DNA of 64,000 nucleotides from contig ARYC01000369.1 in assembly GCA_000711775.1 (NCBI GenBank), forward strand, positions 62,001-126,000, in the 5' to 3' direction. The notes under the pieces were generated by a model. It was not told where the DNA came from. It searched no databases and was given only the letters and a program-made list of their open reading frames with translations. This DNA is from Oxytricha trifallax (lineage: Eukaryota > Ciliophora > Spirotrichea > Sporadotrichida > Oxytrichidae). A program made the position numbers and the translations under genes. Shown one piece after another: positions 34,303 to 45,428 of the stretch (position 1 is its first letter; each line of letters opens with the position of its first letter).

Positions 34303-35430
34303 TACTTAAAACATAAGTTTTTAACTTATTTTTTCTTTTGTTAATAATCAGTTTATTAGCCTATAGATGCAAATTATTTATTATGAACAAAGTTATTTTT
34401 GTTTAACTTTTGTATTGATTTATGTTTTAACATATAAAGTTTATATATTTGACTGAATATAATATATTCGCCAACAATTTAGGATTCAATAATGAAAGAA
34501 TGAAAATATAAATATTAAATTTAAATAATGAAAATAAATTATAACTAGGAAATTATAAAATTATTAAAAAAATAAAAAAATAAATCAACTAAATTTGAAT
34601 AGTAAGGAAAATAAAGAATCTAATGATTAAGTAAAATTTTTTATTTTGTAAAATTTAAAAATTATTTTGCAAAATGCAAGATAAGAATTATTAATAGATT
34701 AATATTAAGCTTAACTGATCAATAAATTAATAAACATTTTTTCATGTAAATAGTAATTTTGATTTCAAAAAACATATTTAACATTTATAAAGATTTTAAT
34801 TATTCTCTAAATCTATCTTTAAATCATTTGAATAAAATCGAATTAGTTTTAAAATGATTTATAATCCTCATATTATTTAATAAATATACATTTTATTTAA
34901 TATCTATATAAATGATGAATTAACAACCTCAATTACTTTCATTAATATCATTTAAAAATGGGGGAGGTAAGTTTCCTGCCCCCATGCAACCACCAACGGA
35001 GTTTTCCTGGCCTATAATTTATATTTATATTTTACCTTATTCCAATATAAAAAAACATTTTTAATTTAATTTCAAGGTTTATAATTATCAATTTTCTGAT
35101 TATATATTGTAAATATGATGAACTAATTATTTTAATTAATTAAATTTGCTACTTTGGTAAATTATTTTTAATTTTAATTATATATAAATTAATGGATGTT
35201 GAAACTTGAATAGTTAAACATATTGATGATAAAAATTTCGATAATATTTAAAAAATTATTAAATTTCTTTGAATGGGACAGGAAATTTCTATTCTTGGGT
35301 AATTTTATACCATTTCAGAGCACGATACTTCCCCCTTAAATTTAAAATAAAATTTTTATTCTGATTCACTCACATTGAATATACACTATTATATTTATTT
35401 ATTACTAATTATTAAATAAATTTCCAAAAA
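34303..35430. other. AT-rich spacer with a G-rich motif
   Basis: No gene seen. 34962-34987 has a near-palindromic G/C block (GGGGGAGGTAAGTTTCCTGC followed by CCCC). Confidence 0.35.
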
Positions 35431-38400
35431 ATGTCTTACAAACTTCATTATCTAAATTTAGGGTGTTGTTAACCATTGGTCACACATTGTCGCAATTGGT
35501 CACACATGTCGCAATTGGTCACACATGTCCCAATTGGTCACACATTTTTTATAATCATATTTTTTAGTCGAAACATTACATCAAACCACTTGTAACTACA
35601 TAGAGAATGTGATAATTTTTATCTCCATAGTTTGAATCGATCCAAAGCCAAAGATTTTGATACCCCTTAACTCATATTTTAAACCTAAATTTCTTAAAAT
35701 TATGAATGAGTAAAATGTGATTTAGCAACTTAGTACACACAAGTCATACTTTTAAATTAATACTTTTACCTTAAAATAAAGGAATTATATTAAATCAAAT
35801 ACACTTAAAATTATTGTTAGTGATCAAGGTAGCGAAAAATTAAAGATATTTAGATTGTAAAAAATATAATATTCTTACAAGATCCAAAAATTTAAATGTA
35901 TTTTTAATTTTTAAAGAAGAACATCTGTAATCTATTTATTATTCTTTAGATATTATATTTTTTACAATCTAAATATCTTTAATTTTTCGCTACCTTGATC
36001 ACTAACAATAATTTTAAGTAGATTTGATTTAATATAATTCCTTTATTTTAAGGTAAAAGTATTAATTTAAAAGTATGACTTGTGTGTACTAAGTTGCTAA
36101 ATCACATTTTACTCATTCATAATTTTAAGAAATTTAGGTTTAAAATATGAGTTAAGGGGTATCAAAATCTTTGGCTTTGGATCGATTCAAACTATGGAGA
36201 TAAAAATTATCACATTCTCTATGTAGTTACAAGTGGTTTGATGTAATGTTTCGACTAAAAAATATGATTATAAAAAATGTGTGACCAATTGGGACATGTG
36301 TGACCAATTGCGACATGTGTGACCAATTGCGACAATGTGTGACCAATGGTTAACAACACCCTAAATTTTCATTCCAGAGGTGAAGCCATAAGAATGCTAT
36401 TTTCACACGCTAAAGTCGAATATTAAGAGATTAACTATTCATATGCTGACTTGGCATAACTCAAAGGGACAGGCAAGTTTGAATTTGATCAGCTTCCAGG
36501 TGTTGAAATGGACGGAAAAATGTATGTACAATCAAATAAAATAATATCTAAAAAGAAATTTTAGTAATTAGATTTAAGTAGGACAGTCTAAAATTTATAT
36601 TTATTTTTTAATCAAACGCAATCTTGAGATATCTAGGTACCACTTTGAGATATTACCCAGAGGATGCCTATCAAGCTTACTTAGTCGACTCAATCCTTGA
36701 TAGTGTTAACGATATTTTAAATGCCTTGTACAAAGCTGCTTTCCATCCAATTGAAGAGACTAAAACTGCTCTTTTAGCTGATTTCTACAACAATACTCTC
36801 CCAAGATTAAAAACCCCATTTACCTTCAAGTAGGTTTATTTGAATATAAAATAGTTTATAATTTTAGATATGTAATCACTAGTCATTTATTAATTTCATC
36901 AATAAATTAATTAGTGAAAACCATATATTGCTGATTTTTATTTTTAGAAATTTAGCAAAATATACAGATTTGTCATTAAATAGAGATATAGACCTTATAA
37001 ATTATCATTTTTCTTAAATATAGATCATAATTTTACAGAAACTAGTGATTCAGACATGTTAGATGAAAGAAAAATTAAACCTTAAATGTTAAACATAGTC
37101 TTAATTTACTGGTATTAATTTAAATTTGTAGTTAAAAGGGTACGTAAAAATATTTAACTTCCTTTTGAATATTTAGAGATTGTAGGAAGTAGATAATTAT
37201 AAAAAATGTGATCTTTTTTTACAAATAATGGCTTAGGTCTGTCTAAGAGAATTTATTTAATAAGGATTTAGATTTAAACATATGAGTGAGTCCTCAAATG
37301 AAATGAATCGTAATAGGTTTATGCCAGCTCATTATTTCTTCGACTAATGCTTTCTATGTCCAATAATCTTCTCTTTTAAACAAATCGTTTTTTTTATTCA
37401 TGGTCATTTAAATTTTCGGTATTTTATATATTTCTGCACTTTTACGTAAAATGTAGAGATATTTCAGATTAATATTTCAAGTAAAAATTAAGGATGCTGG
37501 ATAAATGATTGCTCTCCCGCTTCTCATGGAGCAAAATTGTTGATTTTAATTTATCAATTTATTTTTTCAGTAGAGATTCTATAGCTTTTCTGTTTTAAAT
37601 ACTTTAATAAGTTGCTTAAATTGATTACAAACTTTAGCTACAGGGACTACAAAAAACTATTGTTCAAACGTTTGGGTAAGTTAAAGTATGATCATAGTAG
37701 TTCTTATTAATATCTCTATGAATCTAAATTATTTTGTTTCATTAGTTTAAAACTTTTTCTCTTTTCATATAATAAGGCTTTTAAGAATGAGATTTTAATC
37801 CCCTCTTGAGATGGCAAGTACAATCCAAAAATAAAATTAATTAAGTTATTTATTAAAATTAAATTAATAATTTATTCTCAATATCTCATAAACTACCAAT
37901 TCAAAAAATGTTATTGATAAAATACAAATTATTAGGAAAAAATAAATTCAAAATAAATAATAACAGTGATTAAAATGAAAAAACTAAGCAGATTTATTAT
38001 AGTATACTTATATTGCTAAATAATGCGAAAAAACATACATTTATTCACATTGAATACAAACTGTACTTCATTTAATTTTTGTAAAAATTAATTTAAACTT
38101 ATTTTCCTAAAAAGTTCGGTTTTAGCGAACAGCAAAAATGTTGGTTTTTATAAGTGATGGACTAAGATTATTGAAAAAGTTCCTAATAATATAAAATAAG
38201 TGTCTCTCCCTAACTTAACTAACGAACTTCCTTTTTTAGAGAAAATACTCAAATATTTGCGATATTTATCTAAAGAGATAATTTATTTAAGAGAAATAAT
38301 ATCTAAAATTATGAATGAAATGCTATAAGCATTATAAATTATGAATAAACTAAAAAAAAAATGAGATATATTTGCTTTATTTGCAGAGAAGTTTGTGCCA

Positions 38401-38793
38401 ACTGTTATCCATTTTTAATTTAATAATAAGTAAATAAGTTCAGTTTCTAATTTATTTTAAATAATTCTTAAATTTCAAAAATTCATGCATAATACTAAAG
38501 GGGATTTGGGTTTCCAATTCATTGCTGCCTTCTCATATAATAACATATTTAAGTATTTTTTCGACAAGAGACTTGAAGGCAATACAACTGGATTCATCGT
38601 TGGAGATCAGATCACAATTGCCGATTTCGCTTTAGCAGCTTTTGCCTACAGTTTATTCTTAAATGAAATCTGTCCAGTGAAAGCACAAATAGAAGAAGTA
38701 GTTAAAAGATTTGAAAACTTCTACAATTATTCTATTGGTCTTGGAGAGCATGTTAAGGCACATCTTGACACTAGAAAACCAGCTCCATGGTGA
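35431..38793 (+). CDS. Glutathione S-transferase, copy 2, four MDSs
   Basis: Segments 35431-35459, 36369-36536, 36617-36808 and 38520-38793 sum to exactly 663 nt, the same as copy 1, and align with it throughout. Residues include MSYKLHYLNFHSRGEAIRML, then a glutathione site VQSNAILRYLG and GDQITIADFALAA. The last segment is nearly identical to copy 1, so the duplication is recent or gene conversion has acted. Copy 2 shares one IES position with copy 1 and has two more, of 909 and 1711 bp. Between duplicated parts the flanks are unrelated. The encoded enzyme should be functional if all three IESs are removed. Confidence 0.88.
35452..36368. repeat. Long palindromic IES in GST copy 2 (909 bp, pointer CTAAATTT)
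   Basis: CTAAATTT at 35452-35459 and 36361-36368. The insert (35460-36368 by the left-pointer convention) has two arms of about 418 bp that are essentially perfect reverse complements around an 80-bp centre near 35910. Each outer arm carries four tandem copies of a TTGGTCACACA unit. Outer inverted end AGGGTGTTGTTAACCATTGG. No coding frame inside. It splits codon 8 of the GST. Confidence 0.85.
36537..36616. other. IES 2 of GST copy 2, 80 bp, pointer AATCAAA
   Basis: AATCAAA at 36530-36536 and 36610-36616. It is at almost the same place as the single IES of copy 1, with the pointer shifted by a few bases. Confidence 0.8.
36809..38519. other. IES 3 of GST copy 2, 1711 bp, pointer ATT
   Basis: ATT at 36806-36808 and 38517-38519; the site is continuous in copy 1. 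A frame from ATG near 37281 (MSESSNEMNRNRFMPAHYFF) is open for about 90 codons but is not otherwise supported. Contains a TBE relic at 37740. Confidence 0.7.
37740..37835 (-). pseudogene. Relic of a TBE 22 kDa gene inside IES 3
   Basis: The stretch around 37775-37825 resembles 24295-24350 of TBE-3 (the KAFKNEI / LPSM part of exon 2, on the minus strand) at roughly three bases in four. No TBE ends are recognisable nearby. Confidence 0.45.
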
Positions 38794-39572
38794 TTAGACT
38801 TTTTACAAAGAAAATTTTAACAATTTAATTAGATATAAACTATGATATATTAAAACTTTTTAATTTCAATTTAGTAAATTGTCAATTCAAGATTTTTTCC
38901 GTTATTTTGTTTTAAAAATATCTAAAATTTGATTAATTTAACATAATCATTTAAATCAAATACAATTTATCAAACATTAAATTATATCAAAATCAAAGAC
39001 TTTTTATTTAATAAAAAAAAATATCAAAATAATGAAAATTAACCAGCAAAACTATTTATTCAATAAATGTAATTTTAATTTATATAATTTTTTATTATAT
39101 AAGTTAATCTAGTATTTTTTATATTTAAGGCAAGATTAATAACATTAAATATATTAATCAGCAATTATTAAAAGTCTTATTCACAAATGCTGATATTAAC
39201 TAAATAACTTGTAAATTTATAATTTATATTAAATTATCATCTGTTTTAATTGCAAAAATTTATATTAATTAGTTTTATCATAAAATAGGTTCAAAATGTT
39301 TATTTAACTAGATATAAATAAAAATTAAAACTTACATATTCTTAATAAATTATTTAATAAATACTTTATATCATTCTATAATTTCTTAATTATAATCTTG
39401 ATTTTAAAAATAATCAATGAAATATTTAACATATTATATATTTATTTTATTTTCTGATATTTGATTTATTTGGTAATTGACAAATCATTGAGATTCTATA
39501 AAAACAAATTTATATTTTACTGAAAAAATATTAAATTTTTAAATAATTAAATAATTTTTTTTATATACATTA
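38794..39572. other. AT-rich spacer
   Basis: No coding frame or repeat recognised. Confidence 0.3.
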
Positions 39573-39895
39573 TTAGGTGCTTTTACATGAAGAAGAATCC
39601 TAATTTAATTACTTATTCTGGTAATATAAATCTACTCATAATTTAGGTAAGTTATTATTGTAATTAATATAATAGAATATATCCCAGTAAAGTTTATAAA
39701 TTTTGATTTTATTTAATTTTATGCTAATTTTTATAAAATATAATATAAAATAAAACATTTTTTTCTTTAAATCATCATTTTAATATAAATGTAGAGAAAA
39801 ATAGTATTTTAACCTCAAGATTTACAAGCATCAAGTGACGAAACGACAATTCCAAAGAGATCCAAAAAATCACAACACGTTTCATTTGATGTTTT
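39573..39895 (+). repeat. Dispersed repeat R3, copy 1
   Basis: Two conserved blocks about 150 bp apart. Block 1 (39573-39650) has GTGCTTTTACATGAAGAAGA and ends at GGTAAG; block 2 starts with AATGTAGAGA and reads MQRKIVFQPQDLQASSDET on the plus strand. Other copies are at 46603 and 56693. The GTAAG...TAG spacing suggests an intron between two exons of a small gene. Confidence 0.7.
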
Positions 39896-40743
39896 AAATC
39901 ATAAAGCATTCAAATAAATACTACTAATTTGTAAAAGTTTTATTGTATTTTATAAAAATATATATAGAAAAGATGAAATTTGATAAGCAAAAAAACGTAA
40001 AAAATGGCTTAATTAGCAATTCATTGACATTTGAATCAAAAGGAAAACTTTTATTAAAATGAAATTAAAAATTTATACATAGGTTAATATCTTGTTTTTC
40101 AATTTTTCTTGAGGCTAAATTATTTATGATATATAAGTTATTACTTAAAAACAGTTAATATGTTGGAGTTCTAATTAATAATAATTAGATGACTTAAGGA
40201 TTAAAGAGTAAATATAAATAAGCGTCATTAAAGACTGAATTTGACAATTAAAATATTCTTTTTAAAAAATTAATATCTCTAAATTCTATTAATTAATGGT
40301 ATTTTAATTACATTCCCGCAACATTTACTTTAAATTATAATTTTCTTAATTAAAAAACATCATTTAAAGGCAAAAATCTCATAATTTGGTTTATTTAGTG
40401 ACATGATATGTTTTGAATTTGAGTTTGTAATAGATTTAAAAATTCTTATATTTATAGTATATGTCTTAAATAACTAATCTAATGCATATTGGATCATAAT
40501 CTAAATGTCCTTATTTTAGATTACTTTTTGCTTTAACTTGATAAACTACTAATATAAGTATCCTTCTCCTAGCTTATATCTTTTATAATAAATTTTTACC
40601 TATTTACCTTTTAGTGCTAAACTTTATGGTATTAATGCCACTTATATAAATAAATAATATAAAAAGTTTTTTAGTGTAAATATATTTTCATCTACAACCC
40701 TATTAATTTTCTATTTAACATATAACTTCTCAAAATTGATTAT
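39896..40743. other. AT-rich spacer
   Basis: R3 similarity may extend to about 40075. Nothing else recognised. Confidence 0.3.
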
Positions 40744-40990
40744 AGATAGCACCTATTTTCAAGAATACTCATAATGAAACAAAAGTAACTCGCTGGTTGA
40801 TAGGGAAGGGTGCAAAATTCATAGTATTTTTAATTTAATTGATAATCTAAATTACACTTTGGAAACTTAAATTTTCTTAATATTGTAAAAATAAATTTTA
40901 CTATTTCAGATCAGGAAAAAAGCGTGGAGAAAAGATTATGTAAAAAGAAATTAGCAGTACAAGAGATTTATTTATAAGATCTGGTTTTAT
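40744..40990 (+). CDS. Two-MDS coding fragment
   Basis: MDS 40744-40821 (FKNTHNETKVTRWLIGKGAK) joins 40909-40990 (RSGKKRGEKIMQKEISSTRD) after removing an 87-bp IES with pointer TTCA. The result is a basic, protein-like stretch of about 55 residues with neither start nor stop. Function unknown; presumably internal MDSs of one gene. Confidence 0.45.
40822..40908. other. Candidate IES, 87 bp, pointer TTCA
   Basis: TTCA at 40818-40821 and 40905-40908; AT-only insert. Confidence 0.45.
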
Positions 40991-41728
40991 TTATTCAAAG
41001 TGTATATCAATTTATAATTTATTAGACATTTAAACATTATAGAATATTTTCTTCATATGAAATTAAACTCTTGAATCTTATAATTATTATAAAAATAATA
41101 AAACTCAATTATTAACACCCATTTTTTTAATTATCAAAACAAAACAATAATTAACCGAAGAGTTTTTTATTAGTAGGTATTTTTTTAGATATTAATTATA
41201 TATAATTTTTAAGGATTCAATTGATGCGAAAACGAACTCAAGTTTAAAGTAATTATATTATTATATAATATTGTGTAGAAAATTATAAATTAAAAGTAAA
41301 AAATGTAAAGTTTAATTTTAATTTATTTGAAAAATTAAATTAGCCACTTAAATTCATTTACAAATCTTCGATTGAATTTAATAGAAGTGATATTTCATAT
41401 ATTTTAATGATTATTCTTTAATTAATATACTTTAAATATAATTTCAATCTAATTTGAAGAGTTTGATCAATATTTTATAAAAGCTTTATAATGGTTTTAA
41501 AGAGGGAATTCAATAATCATATTTTTAAATTTAAAACTTTATATAAAATAATTATGAACTAGAGATCATGTAAATTTAAATTACATCTTCTTATACAAAT
41601 TTTGATTTATTTAGTAAATTTAGAAATAAGCAAATAAGAAACAAACTTATTTTCAAGAAAATTTCTTTTAAAAAAATTAACGATATCTATGAGTTTAAAA
41701 TTAATTTAAAATTTTCTTATTTCTATTA
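40991..41728. other. AT-rich spacer
   Basis: Nothing recognised. Confidence 0.3.
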
Positions 41729-41812
41729 TTGAGTGAGTTCAGCTTACAGTAAAGTATTGAGAAATTAATCGAACTTACGGTTAAAGGTCAGGAAGTAATT
41801 TAAAATTTATTA
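41729..41812 (+). CDS. Candidate MDS
   Basis: Plus frame LSEFSLQQSIEKLIELTVKG then QEVIQNLL, an amphipathic helix-like stretch. No start or stop in the protein-like part. Confidence 0.4.
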
Positions 41813-42553
41813 ATATAATATTATTTTAAATTAAATATTAAATCTATGACTTGCTTTCAAAAAATTTCAATTCAAACAATTCGTTTTATTATATATAACT
41901 TACATATTTATTTTAATAGAAATCAATTTAAAATAATTAAATTTGCATATATTTTAATTTATAATAGAGTTCTTATAGAAAATCGATTATAAAGTAATTG
42001 TAAGAATTAATAAATAATAATAAAATCATTATTCAGATTTAGGTTTATTAAAAGTTATGTGATATGATTTACGAATGTTGTTAATTTTAAACTAATCAAT
42101 TATGATTTAATTTCACCGCATTTTGATTAGACTTATAAAGAGTAATATTTCTTGGCTTGTTAAAACTATGGGATTTCTTCATTATTTAATAGATAAACAA
42201 ATTCAAAGGAAAATTATAAAAGTATCTAAAAAAAATGAAAAATTCAAAGTTTTTTTATATTAATAATTATTTTTTTTGCAATTATTATAATTCATCATTT
42301 ATAGTACTAATTATTTTACAAATTCACTTATATTTTCATTCTAAAGATTAAATTATCAATTCTAATATCTCAAAGAAAAATTTTATTATAAAAATAGTTT
42401 AAGATTCTTAAGTTACTCTTTAAATTTAAATGTAACTTTACTATACTCAAGTATATTTTTTAGTTTATCATATTTTTAATACGAAAAACATTTAAATTCG
42501 ATTTTTATTTTGTTAAACCATAGTTTACCTTCAATTACCTTTTCTAAACAAAT
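41813..42553. other. AT-rich spacer
   Basis: Nothing recognised up to the AGT target site of the next element. Confidence 0.3.
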
Positions 42554-42662
42554 AGTAAAACCCCAATGCTGTTATTTACAAGATTTGGGTGACGTATTAA
42601 ATTAATCAAGAATTAAATATAATAATAATTGAATTTGGTTGCTTTAGTAATTTATAGAGGTT

Positions 42663-42726
<64 letters not shown>
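42663..42726 (+). repeat. (TAG)21 microsatellite in a stem
   Basis: About 21 tandem GTA/TAG units, flanked by a short inverted repeat (TTGCTTTAGTA on the left, TACTAAAGC on the right). Read in one frame it would be poly-Gln, poly-Ser or poly-Val. Confidence 0.85.
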
Positions 42727-42838
42727 AGGCTATTCTACTAAAGCTACCAAAATGACGAATGTCATATTTAATTATTATAAACTGCTACCCCTCTATAATA
42801 TTACTTAAGAATCCTTAAGAAAGTCACGAATCCAACAT

Positions 42839-43039
42839 ATGAACCTACTGCTCCTTAATTCTAACGCCCCGCTCAGCCAGCAAGACGACCCATAGCTGCT
42901 GGAGGACCCCTCAGAGGATCTGCTGCTTGACCATCTTGAGTTTGACGACCCCCTGCTTACAAAGACATCTTTCAAACAGCGCCTAAACACTCTCCTGAGC
43001 AACATTTAGATAGCGAATAAAAATCATGGGGCCCTCTGA
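42839..43039 (+). CDS. ORF a of the GC-rich element
   Basis: ATG 42839 to TGA 43037-43039, 66 residues, acidic and Leu-rich (SQQDDPQLLEDPSEDLLLD). UAG is used for Gln. The frame after the stop stays open in register with ORF b, so the two may be one protein separated by a UGA or an unseen intron. The overlapping minus-strand ORF is its Ser/Arg-rich antisense. Confidence 0.4.
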
Positions 43040-43123
43040 CACGTGGTGAGTAGCATTCTCGGCACGCGCTCCACGCTCTCCTATTCGTAACTAGTGGACG
43101 AGGCCTTGCATGCAACTGTGAAA

Positions 43124-43643
43124 ATGGGGAGGGAAGATGGCGGGCGCCATATTGGAGGTTCTCATGATGATTCGACTCATTACCAAACCATGGGTGACTT
43201 CTTGGATCCTACTTTAGATGCTTTGCCTCCTCTCACCAGGTAAGCTTAAACAATAGTAATTGATAGCGAGATTTAGGGAAGGAGCACAACGTAACCTATT
43301 ACCCAAGCTAAGCGATCAGGGGGCGAGTCCCAGCAATTATCTCAAGAACGCCTGCTGTCCAGATACCGTTGGCTCAGCCACCAAGCCAGTTGGCATCCTG
43401 AATACTCATGAGTAGCCAAAGGCACTAAACTCTTATGCCAAAGCACGAAGCTCTAGTGCATTGCGCCTAGCGAAAACTATACTACTCTAGTGCTAAAGTG
43501 TATCAGCATTAAACCCTTCTAAATCAGGATTCTTGGCACCCTAGTCTATGACAGTCAAACTGGCCTGTTTGTGGGCAGCACTCTACATGCGTTGGCTTAA
43601 ATCGCATACATTAGGGCACTCACTGCATGAAACCGACTTATGA
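43124..43643 (+). CDS. ORF b of the GC-rich element, one candidate intron
   Basis: ATG 43124 (MGREDGGRHIGGSHDD). A 37-nt intron at 43240-43276 (GTAAGC...TTTAG) gives exons of 116 and 367 nt, total 483, ending at TGA 43641-43643: 160 residues with no other UGA. Without splicing the first frame ends near 43408 and is also protein-like, so the gene model is not certain. No domain recognised. Confidence 0.4.
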
Positions 43644-43952
43644 GGACTCTGAGGGTCGAGTGATTTTGAATATTCCAACTACCTGGCGTCATCAGCAAAA
43701 GTATACCTCGAATAATCTTGTATGGTAACAGCTGCCTGCCCAGTTATTTGTAACTCGCTAGCTCAGGCTGTGCTCTCTCGATCGAGGTACGATAAAACTA
43801 AGGTGGATTGCTAAAATAATCGAATTCGCCTGACAAGCTCTGTAAAATTCAAAAATTAGAAAATCCCAATTAAAGTTCTCCGAAGCTAGACATTCTGAGT
43901 GCCTCCCACCAACTAAGACCCAATCAAGAATAATGAGACTGTAGACAACATC

Positions 43953-44255
43953 ATGAACCGAGCTGCTGAAAGAGACAAGAGACCCCTGTCAATAAGCAAG
44001 GAAAGGCAAAGAAGAGAAAACGTCATAAAGAGATTCAAGAAGGACCTGGCCATGCTAATGCAGAGCTCCCCCACCTCCCCCTCAGTTCCTCCAGAAATTC
44101 AAGCCCGCCCTCACCAAGGACACCGTAGATTCATTGATGAAGGAAGCATCGAAATTCAAACCAAAGGATGGAGAATGCGAAAAGATCAAGAACCTGGACC
44201 GGGAGAGGCAAGAGCAGCTCAGACCTTGAGAGAGATTGGCAAATTTGTGAAGTGA
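43953..44255 (+). CDS. ORF c of the GC-rich element, basic protein
   Basis: ATG 43953 to TGA 44253-44255, 100 residues, K/R/E-rich at the start (SISKERQRRENVIKRFKKDL) with a Ser/Pro-rich middle. The frame is open about 20 codons upstream of the ATG and may continue from a spliced exon. The basic helix could bind nucleic acid; that is inference only. Confidence 0.5.
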   Translation: MNRAAERDKRPLSISKERQRRENVIKRFKKDLAMLMQSSPTSPSVPPEIQARPHQGHRRFIDEGSIEIQTKGWRMRKDQEPGPGEARAAQTLREIGKFVK

Positions 44256-44344
44256 ATTATGTGATATTAAGTTTCAAGTATTTGTATTTTGATTAATTTT
44301 ATACGTCTACAAAAAATTGTAAATAACAGCATTGGGGTTTTAGT

Positions 44345-44897
44345 ATGTCTATAAACTCCCCGCCTCCCATAATACTCAATTTTACCTAAAGTTTAATTTC
44401 AAATTATGAATCAAATTTTTTAATTATCAATAAATTTCCCAAAAAATATTTATTTAAAATAGCAAAATTTGTTTTCAATATATTAAATACTCCCTATTTT
44501 ATTATTTACATAAAATAATTTATATAAAATGGAGCTTTATGGGGTGGAGTTTTTTTAAATATAATGAAATGTGGTAGTAGGTCTATAAAGATCAAAGTAA
44601 AAAAAATATTTGAAATAGAAAAGGATAAAATTCTTAAAAATATAAGATTAAACTGCATATGATTATTCGAGTTTTAATAATGGATCATTCCCTAGAAATA
44701 TCATTTAGGTTTTATAATTATAATAATTTACCTTAAAAAGTATTTTTTTAGATTTTCCAGAATGTAAAAGAATATACTTGAATTTATCTTGTTTATAATA
44801 TATCAAATCAAAATTGATATATGTCAATAAAAAATATTGAAAAAATATTATTTATATTTTCAAATTTATAAAAACTTTTCAACTATTAAAAACAGTA
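44345..44897. other. AT-rich spacer
   Basis: Nothing recognised. Confidence 0.3.
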
Positions 44898-45428
44898 ATG
44901 CAAGGCTAAATGGCTGAAATGCTTGTAATGCAAAGAGCGATTCATCAAAAAGTGGTCCTAAAAGGCTAAAAATTCTAAGTAATATTTATTTTTTATAATT
45001 TAATTTGAACTACATTTATTTACTAAGCACCTACAATTATTACACAATCCACCAACTAACCTATGATTAAGTCATCCGTTAACAAGGTCAAGAACCAGTT
45101 AGCACTCAACGAACCTCCCGGACATTTGTCTACCATCACTGGAAATTTAAATTATGTTGATTCTATAATTTATTTAAATCAAATTATATTTAGAATTACT
45201 TATTAAATAATGTTATAAACTCAGCATACGGTGCTTTTGCGGCCACAAATACCAAGCAAAATTAATTGAAATGAGCGGTTGAAGCCTAAACTTAATGGTT
45301 CTGATGATAAACGGAACTGTACTATTATAACCTTACTGAAGAGGAATATACTTCAGAATGAAAAGTTTATATATAAAAGTTTGAAATTAGTGGATGGTAT
45401 TGAAAATGCTTGGTACTTTAACATCTGA
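44898..45428 (+). CDS. Complete 118-residue host gene in three MDSs
   Basis: MDS1 44898-44979, MDS2 45028-45146, MDS3 45273-45428 total 357 nt: ATG (MQGQMAEMLVMQRAIHQKVV) to TGA. Pointers are CTAAG and GAAAT, and each junction restores the frame. The middle is NEPPGHLSTITGN and the end LKLVDGIENAWYFNI. No family recognised. The exact fit of length, start, stop and two pointers makes this one of the better-supported genes, although no homolog is known to me. All segments are in order, so it is not scrambled. Confidence 0.75.
44980..45027. other. IES, 48 bp, pointer CTAAG
   Basis: CTAAG at 44975-44979 and 45023-45027. Confidence 0.7.
45147..45272. other. IES, 126 bp, pointer GAAAT
   Basis: GAAAT at 45142-45146 and 45268-45272. 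It contains a short GC-richer patch near 45225-45255 whose own frame (CFCGHKYQAKLIEM) could be a stray segment of another gene. Confidence 0.65.

Larger units (their letters stand above)
42557..44341. mobile_element. GC-rich element with C4A4-like inverted ends (1785 bp)
   Basis: A perfect 25-bp inverted repeat begins AAAACCCCAATGCTGTTATT at 42557-42581 and is mirrored at 44317-44341. AGT flanks both sides (42554-42556 and 44342-44344), fitting the ANT rule of TBE. The outer ~250 bp are AT-rich, the core (42840-44250) is about half GC with CpG, unlike anything else here. No DDE transposase is recognisable. It may be a non-autonomous element moved by TBE transposase, or a new family with its own genes. 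Confidence 0.8.

Noticed and set aside
35460..36360. CRISPR-like array from the TTGGTCACACA repeats
   Set aside because: Only four adjoining units without unique spacers, mirrored in the other arm; this is a tandem repeat in a eukaryotic palindrome.
42805..43005. Minus-strand Ser/Arg-rich ORF
   Set aside because: Antisense of the acidic plus-strand ORF a; the Ser/Arg run mirrors its Asp/Leu codons.
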